From Paraescarpia echinospica (Eukaryota; Annelida; Polychaeta; Sabellida; Siboglinidae): a stretch of 64,000 nt of DNA. The stretch covers positions 29,058,572-29,122,571 of the forward strand of contig CM034543.1 of the NCBI GenBank assembly GCA_020002185.1. Reading direction: 5' to 3'. Numbering within the stretch: position 1 is the stretch's first letter; each line of letters starts with the position of its first letter. Of this stretch, positions 12,801 to 21,800 are shown piece after piece. Position numbers and translations under genes: made by a program. The notes under the pieces were generated by a model. That model worked only from the letters and a program-made list of their open reading frames with translations, ran no database searches and was not told the origin of the DNA.

Positions 12801-15800
12801 AGTTCACAGAATCTCATTCAGCCCGTCAACGGCATCGCTGGACAGCCGAACCTTGTGATGCCACCAGGGGGCGTTCCCTACTACCCCTACCTCATCGTAC
12901 CTCATGCCGACAACATGGCAGGACCCATCAACTTGAGTGTGGCGCCATCTAGCGACCCGGGCGGCTGCGACTTGCCACAGAATGGTAATTCTTGTTTTGC
13001 CGTGTGGTCGTGTAAATTTAGTCGAGATGAACTTTTAAACGCGTCTTAGGTCACACCAATTTTATTGTTAGGATTACGGATTTTTGTTAGGGAGGAGGGG
13101 AGAATAACAATTTAAATAAAAGTCATTGCATGGGGAAGGTGTTTTGTGTACATTGCTAAAAAATTATTTAGCCTTGTATCAACACTTACTAGATACGTAC
13201 TTTTATGAAAGTTTAATAAAAGTTGAAGACTAATAGAATTTAGAATGACAAGTACTGATAACAAGACTTGGCAGATACCATGATAGTGTGTTAACATTAC
13301 AGCCATAAGACATAAACTTGTAGATTACAGGTAGCATATATCTTGCTTGATAATATTAATTTGACTGGCATAATTAGGATTTGATTGTCGTACCTCCAAA
13401 TATAACTACATTATTCTATTCTGAATTACTTTCGATATCAGAGTGGCATCGCAAGAAACACGTGAAATGACATTGTTGATCGTGTCGGACAATTTATATT
13501 TTGTTCCTTTTGGGAAGCAGTGCCAAACTTCAATTTCTTGATACAAAACCACAATGCAGTGTCTGATTTAGCCATGGTTTAGATCAATTAATGACAAGTT
13601 GGACTGTTGTGGACTCATTGGATCATAGACCAAAGATGTGTGACAAAATTGCAATTTTATTTCCGATTTGTCAAAAACAAATTCGGCAGGTCCGTAATCC
13701 GAATAATAAAATTGGTGTCGCCTTACTAATGTTTTATTAATTTACAGTATATAAATTAACTGCGAACCATGTCTTCTGACTTTCTCTGACCATCGGAAAC
13801 AATGAATTAACTCATCAATATAATTTCTAGCCTCGATCACACGATACCACCCGGCTGACCGGGTGTATCAAAACACGAAATCCCTCTCCCATCATGCATC
13901 TGATACTGCCTCGTTTCCAATTTTCATTCTGTTATTTGCAGAGACACACATGTTTTTCGCTTGTCGTAATAATACATATTTTCCTTGGTTCTGTGCAGTG
14001 TTTTAAAATGTTGTTTTTTAATATCGTTTGTAAGATTACATTCTTACTGTATATGGACGCATTTTAGTGTCAGCTGTTTATAGTCCAGAATGGCATAGAC
14101 GTAGTTCGGTATATAGTTTGTCCGTTTCACTTTGACTTGTTCAGACCGAAACAAATTTTCTTTTAACTTTTAGTTCGACATAGTTCCCAGACTGGAATGA
14201 TGTAGTAGGTTACTGTCGCCTTCTTAGGTGTGCTCACTACACTTAAGAGTATATTTACTTATACCTCCGAATTCTCCAGAGTCTGCACCTCCTCTGCCTC
14301 CTCCTATACCTTCGGCATTGGAGTTGTCAGCCTTAGACACCATCCTTCGTAAAATGACCGAGATGGCTGACCACCTCAACTCTTTGGAGAAGTAGGTTGA
14401 AGACCAATAGAGGGTCACCAGGGTGCGACTGGAGCCCCACGGGGTTTCTGAGAGAGGATATGCTACGGCTGACGCTCCCTGTCTCCTCTCATCCTGTTGA
14501 TTGTAGTCTGGAGCAACAACTGTGTGCACAGTCTATTAATCCAGGAAGTGTCCCTGCCTTGGCATCGCAACAATACCAATCCTTGTTCCGTCTCTTTTGT
14601 AAAGGGACAGAACACCAGGGGATCTGAGCATGGGTTACGATCCTGCTCAGTGGGTCATGTTGGTCACCGCTAGTCGGTCACCAGATGTATATGACCAGCA
14701 AGTCAGCTGACACTGGTGAATGCACTGGTACTGACCCTTGTTTGAGTTCTCGGAGTGCTCACTCGAGTTCACATCCCAGATCAACTCATTCAAAGTCTTC
14801 TCACTCGAAATCGTCTTGCTTGATGTCGTCTCACTTGAGTTCGTCTCACTTGAGGTTGTCTTCACAGACAGACAAGACATCAACTCCTTATTCAGTTGAA
14901 GTCCCGCATCATGTGGTAGAGATCAACGAAGGATCTCTTCCAGATTCTGAATCTTTGTATTGTGGGGAGACAGAGAAAATTCTTTCCACTATTGCGGATC
15001 ATTTAGACACGATTCGCCACTTGCTACAGGATCCTATTCCTACTCCTGTTCCTATACCCTCCCGATGTCTACGGCTACGAGAACTGCTTTCGACAGGAGA
15101 ATGGCCAATCCTAATGGTGCAAAGAAAACCTTTCATAAACCCTTTTATCAGTTTTCTGCCAGAGAAGGAGATCCTGACCCCATTAAGGTTACTCCAGTCA
15201 TCCCTACAACAGAGTCCAGTTTGCAGGGTGTTCTTAATCAGACAGGTAATCCGACTCCGGCAGTTGTCATACCACCGAAAGACCTTCGGGACTTATGGTG
15301 CCTGTCCAGGCAACGTTTAGCGGTCTCATCTGCCAGGATTGGGGTTTGGCAGCACTGCAGAGATCAGTGGATTGTATCTGCTCACAGGAAGGGTTTTCTG
15401 CAGAGGTGTCAGACCAGTTGCTTTCTATCTCCCAACAAATCAATTTCCTTGGCAAGAAATGGGGAGATGGGATACCATTTATTTTCAATCTGTTGTCATA
15501 TTACACCGGTCCTTCCAGGATGCCACTTTAAACCAGGTTGGCTTTCTGCTAGAATGTCAGAAAGATCAATGACGCCAAATCCCAGTTTTTGGTTCAACCC
15601 TCTTTAATGGTGAGTTAGCCAAAGAGGAGTTGGTGGGTGAGATGTCACAGAGATTTTGCGATCGTCAACTGATTGATGCTGTCACTGCGATGCGCGTACC
15701 ATCTTACCGACCTTCGGCGGCAATGAACGTTACAAAGCATTTCAGTTGCATCTAGCCATACTTGTCCCTGATGCCACACGTCACCCTTTCCCTGTATACA

Positions 15801-18800
15801 GGGAACTGCCTGGCGTAAAAATAGGTGCACCCGATTATGGTCTAAAACTAAATTCTTGTCCAATTTACAATCATACTCCCTCTGATCTAAAAGTGGGTGG
15901 CATTTTGTTCCACTTTGCCAAAGCCTGACAAGACCTCGGGTGTCAATCCTGGGTTGTTTGAATTCTTGCAGAAGGTTACCGTTTCAAATTTTTAGATCTT
16001 CTGCCCCCTCTTACGACTTCGGTTAGCTGCTTTCACCGAAGAAAGAATTCGGAATTCAGCTAGTGACATGACTCTCAAAGGGGCAGTAGAACCGGTGACA
16101 GACAATTCTACACCAGGATTTTACAGCCTTCTATTTCTAGTACCAAAGACCAATGGGAGTTGGCGTCCAGTCATCGACTTATCAAGATTGAATCGTTTTT
16201 TAGACATTCCTACTTTTCGGATGAAAACGGAAGAACGGGTTGGTAGTTGTCTGCATCAGAATGCTTGGGTGACTTCTCTCGATCTAAAAGATGCTTATTT
16301 CCATATACCTATTCACTGGGCATACTGGAAATACCTCCGATTCCAGATCGAGGATCAGTATTTTCAATTTCGGACTCTGCCCTTCAGTCTTGCGACAGCT
16401 TTGTGGCTGTTCACGAAAATTGTACAGGAAGTAAAGAAGATTGTACACATACAGGGGATTAAATTATATCAGTGTCTCAATGACTGGTTAATTCAAGCGC
16501 TATCTCAAATGTTATGCAATCAGCACACCCAGACTGTTCTCTCATTATGTCGCAATCTGGGTCTGCTTAGAAATCTGCAGAAATCTTCCCTGATACCGGT
16601 TCAGAAGTTTCTTTTTCTAGGCTACCAGTTCGATCTGGTCAAGTAACTTTGCACTTCGCCAAGAGACAGATATCTCAAGATAGTGGAGCTTTCCAATCGC
16701 ATTATCAGTCAACACGGAGCTCCAGCCAGTCTGTGGCAGGTTTTGCTAGGTTTGTTGGCGTCCCCCTAGAAAGCGGTACCTCTCGGTCGACTACATTCAC
16801 GTGAAATTCATTTCGCACTTCATACCCAGTGGGATTTCGATCAGTGCACAAATCATCGATTTGTACCTCTTCTCCCACCTGTACTCAAGGAACTAACCTG
16901 GTGGATGTCGTACCTCTTCTCCCACCTGTACTCAAGGAACTGACCTGGTGGATGTCGTACCTCTTCTCACACCTGTACTCAAGGAACTAACCTGGTGGAT
17001 GTCGTACCTCTTCTCCCACCTGTACTCAAGGAACTGACCTGGTGGATGTCGTACCTCTTCTCACACCTGTACTCAAGGAACTAACCTGGTGGATGTCGTA
17101 CCTCTTCTCCCACCTGTACTCAAGGAACTGACCTGGTGGATGTCGTACCTCTTCTCACACCTGTACTCAAGGAACTAACCTGGTGGATGTCGTACCTCTT
17201 CTCCCACCTGTACTCAAGGAACTGACCTGGTGGATGTCGTACCTCTTCTCCCACCTGTACTCAAGGAACTAACCTGGTGGATGTCGTACCTCTTCTCACA
17301 CCTGTACTCAAGGAACTAACCTGGTGGATGTCGTACCTCTTCTCCCACCTGTACTCAAGGAACTAACCTGGTGGATGTCGTACCTCTTCTCACACCTGTA
17401 CTCAAGGAACTGACCTGGTGGATGTCGTACCTCTTCTCACACCTGTACTCAAGGAACTAACCTGGTGGATGTCGTACCTCTTCTCACACCTGTACTCAAG
17501 GAACTAACCTGGTGGATGTCGTACCTCTTCTCACACCTGTACTCAAGGAACTAACCTGGTGGATGTCGTACCTCTTCTCCCACCTGTACTCAAGGAACTG
17601 ACCTGGTGGATGTCGTACCTCTTCTCTCACCTGTACTCAAGGAACTAACCTGGTGGATGTCGTACCTCTTCTCCCACCTGTACTCAAGGAACTGACCTGG
17701 TGGATGTCGTACCTCTTCTCACACCTGTACTCAAGGAACTAACCTGGTGGATGTCGTACCTCTTCTCACACCTGTACTCAAGGAACTAACCTGGTGGATG
17801 TCGTACCTCTTCTCCCACCTGTACTCCAGGAACTGACCTGGTGGATGTCGTACCTCTTCTCACACCTGTACTCAAGGAACTAACCTGGTGGATGTCGTAC
17901 CTCTTCTCCCACCTGTACTCAAGGAACTAACCTGGTGGATGTCGTACCTCTTCTCCCACCTGTACTCAAGGAACTAACCTGGTGGATGTCGTACCTCTTC
18001 TCCCACCTGTACTCAAGGAACTAACCTGGTGGATGTCGTACCTCTTCTCCCACCTGTACTCAAGGAACTAACCTGGTGGATGTCGTACCTCTTCTCCCAC
18101 CTGTACTCAAGGAACTAACCTGGTGGATGTCGTACCTCTTCTCCCACCTGTACTCAAGGAACTAACCTGGTGGATGTCGTACCTCTTCTCCCACCTGTAC
18201 TCAAGGAACTGACCTGGTGGATGTCGGAACCAAATGTATTCAGTGGTTCACTGATTGCACCAGGGAATCACTCATTCATATTCTGACAGATGCATCAGAG
18301 CTACGGTTGGGGCACTCATCTAGTTTGGGAGACAACTTTAGGTCAGTGGTCAGCGGAATTTCTCAGTCAACACATCAACTTCATATAGAGTTGAAAGCCG
18401 TCCACCTTGCCCTTCTGTTTTGGCTTCCCAGGTTACACCATTGCACTGTTCTGGTAGAGCTGGACAATTCCACTGCAGTTGCGAACATCAACAAGCGGGG
18501 GGGGGGGCACGATCCATTTCTCTGACAAGGCTAGTTGCTCAAATTCTGCTATTATGTCGGGAGAGAGAAATTGATCTTCGTGCAAGACAATCCTGGCATC
18601 AGGAGTGGAAATATATTTTAATATTAAAAATTCACAATGCTAAACCAGGTTACTTTTATGTTGTTATTTCTCTCCCAAGTGTTTGACCCATCCATCGTCT
18701 CATATTGGTGGCATATTTTGTATAGCTCTTCATTTGATGCTATCATTGTTTAGTGTTTCTCCTTTGAAAAACATCCAATTTATTTACAGTAACATTGCTC

Positions 18801-21800
18801 TTGAAGATTTTTGTATAATTTCAATATAATCGTATCATTGCGTGGGGTTTCTTAGACTTGATGTCTGCGCCCTATGCCTCTTGGTGCTACTCCAGATCGG
18901 AAGGTATCGTTAAACCCAATTAAATGCATTAATTACAAACTTCTGTTTGCCATTAACACATGCATTTATTTATTTATTTTCATCTTTGTGTTTCCTACAT
19001 TATATACAATTTTAACATGTTCAGTTTCATCTTCAATTTGACTTTTTTAACTCATTTCATCAAAAATTTAACCAATTCCACTAAGGTGCTGTACCTTGTT
19101 TGTACAATTTTATTATTTAGATGACTTCGTGAAATCGTTAGAAATACAATTAAATTATTGTTGACTGGTTCTGATAACATTTTGGCAAAAAGTGATCTGC
19201 TTCTCTATAGGATGACCTACAACTGTTCGCACTATCACAAGTTGCACAATCTGACAGTCATTCTCTTGACCAATGATTTTAACAATAATATGCACTCAAA
19301 CAAACTGTGCTTATTACTTAAACTTTTCATACACTACAAATTTTAGCAGCGTTAGACAGCCAGAGACTGTGCTACGAGGAATGGTTGATGAAATAAAGAG
19401 AAGTAAAATATATCGGTGTTGCAACGTGAAATGTCAGCAAATGTTGGGGTGAATTTGTTTAGGAATTTGTTAGACACTAGGGTTTATTTTAAGACTCCTG
19501 TATGAACACCGTATGTTTTGACTAAATGCATTTTTGACGTATGCATTTTGCGAAAACTTCACAGAAAAACATTACAGCAGACAGTTTATCAGGAAGCATA
19601 GTTTTTCATCATACATTAGACATTGGTGTCAACAAAATAAGGTAATATTTATCGCTAACCAATATTGTCAGTACATGTGGATTAGTCTTTTTTAAATGTA
19701 TTTATAATTTTTATTCTCTGTGATGTCTGGCTGTTTCTGATCTCCATTCTAACACCTTTTGCGTCAATGCTAAGTCTTTAATTAAAACAAGAATTGGTAA
19801 AAGGGGTAAATTTTGTAACTGGTCTTAAATTAAATGTTCTTTATAAATGTTACTGTGTTGTTCATTGGAGTTGAAAGCTTCTTGTTGTAATAATAATGGC
19901 TGTATTTCTACGAGTCATTCATTGTTTTTCACGTTTTGTTACAGATTTAGCAAGTCTGAGATTTTTCTACAATCTTGGAGTGGAGGTAAATTGACATTTA
20001 CCCTTTGCCCTCCAGTAGCGTAGAAGAGTGACAAAGACTCGTACAAGAGACATTTGTTTTAACATCACAAGATTTACTGATTGTAAAACAACACGTCAAT
20101 TTCTAGAAATAGTTGATACAAGGAAAACACAGTACAACACTACCCCGGTAGTTCAGAAAATGTTGAATTATTACAAAGTGTCAAAATCATGATTACCAGG
20201 TAGTTTGAAAACATCCATTGATCAGAGGAATGTAATATATATCGTATGCTGTAGATGGTCATAGGTGTAACCATAAAATCTGCAAAGATCCATGTTGAGT
20301 GCAATTGTGTAATTTAGAATTATTTACTGTAACATTTTATTTATACTAAATGTATTTGTAGTTGAGTGTTTGGGAAGCAGTTGACCACTGTAACTGAATC
20401 CAACCCTGAAAACATGAATTCACATAAACTTGGTCTGAAATGTGCTTTAATTTTAATCATAATCTTTAATAAAAAAAAGAGTTAAGCTGTATTCAACCTA
20501 TATTGTTGTAATGACCCATTTTCAAGCATTATGATTTATCTATTTAAGCACTGTAATTGTCATTAAATTTGATGATGTACTTTTTACAACGTTGAAATGT
20601 AGATTTCAGAACAGTCAAACATTGGTTGATTGTTACCTAGGTAATACAGCCACCTTGCAATTAAGGTGTCCTTAGAATAGTCAAAAAATCAGTCTGATAA
20701 TAGTAAAGTATAGGAAATAAGTCTCTCAAATAGGATCACCTTGTTAGTCACATTACGTTTTCCCAGTCCCTAGGATGACCTTAATAGTGAGGTCTTACTG
20801 TATGTGATGGCGCCGTGTTGTTACAGTACTACCGCATGTTGCCGAAGATCCCGTCTCCACCGCAACCGCCTTACAACAACTACGTCAACGGCCAGGTGAT
20901 GTACGGAGCGCCCCCTATGATGGTTCCACCTCCACCAGAGGTGTTTGCGGTGTCTGCGAGCGTGACCGAAGACGAGAGTGCGGGTCAGTATGAGGCGATA
21001 GATAAGTATGGGAGTGAGTGTGAGAACACGAGGAGACAGGTGGTGTATGTCGACGTCTCTGACACGGGCAAGTGTATGTGCGGCGGCCACGACAGCGGCT
21101 GTATCTCGGACGTGAGCAGCTGTGGGAACGGGGAGAACGCCGACAGTTGTCTGTCGGACGACGCTCCGGAGCGTGTCCCCGCAGCACACCCTGGGGAGGG
21201 AATCGGGGACAGCCACAGCGATAGTTCCTCCCAACATTCCGTGTCGAGTTTGTGCGGTAACGGTCGCAGCAACAATGTTCTCGCTGTGCCCAGTGGTTCG
21301 TCGCAGGCGGTCGACCGCACGCAGAGAGCGCCGTTGTATGCAGCGAAACACAAGAGCTGGGTGGGGGCGCCACCAAAGCAGGTTCAACCGCTGAAGGAGA
21401 TCCCGCCGCGGTTCAAAAAGTTGTTAGCAGCACACGCGCAGGCCATGCACAAGACGAGCGCGTTTAAGCGCAGCCAGTACACGGGGGTGCCACTGGTTAA
21501 AAAGGGTCACATAGAGGGCGGGGGAAGGAGGGGGGTGGATGGCTCGGGTCAGTATAGCTTTAACCCGGAGGCGGAGACGTTTATCCCAGGACAGAAGTAT
21601 GAGTGCATTGGGCAGGGCGTGGCGCCATCTTGTGGCCAGTGTGTGCAGCAGGCGTATGTGACTGACGCTGATGGCGCGACGCCTGTAGAACCACCCCACC
21701 CCACATATACGATACACATCCCTGGGGGGTTCCCTGCTTACACTTGTTGTATTGCTGATAACATCGCCCCTTCTGATGCTTCAGGCCTTGTGCAGTCCGC

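Larger units (their letters stand above)
13845..18690 (+). mobile_element. Decayed DIRS-type retrotransposon
   Basis: Order: gag-like remnants, reverse transcriptase, RNase H, all on the plus strand and broken by stops and frameshifts. The RT reads FLVPKTNGSWRPVIDLSRLN and SLDLKDAYFHIPI; the RNase H reads ILTDASE, ELKAVHLAL and DNSTAVANINK. The LKELTWWMSEPN-type linker between RT and RNase H is characteristic of DIRS elements. I find neither a tyrosine recombinase after RNase H nor a methyltransferase, so the 3' part is missing. The boundaries are rough. It lies in the 7 kb intron of the OTUD4-like gene. Confidence 0.8.

Noticed and set aside
14685..15320. Ser-rich 211-codon frame as a host gene
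   Set aside because: It lies in the gag position of the DIRS remnant and continues in other frames; more likely a decayed element ORF.
20821..21717. Arg/His-rich minus-strand frames opposite the last OTUD4-like exon
   Set aside because: Shadows of a GC-rich coding exon; no splice context and no similarity.
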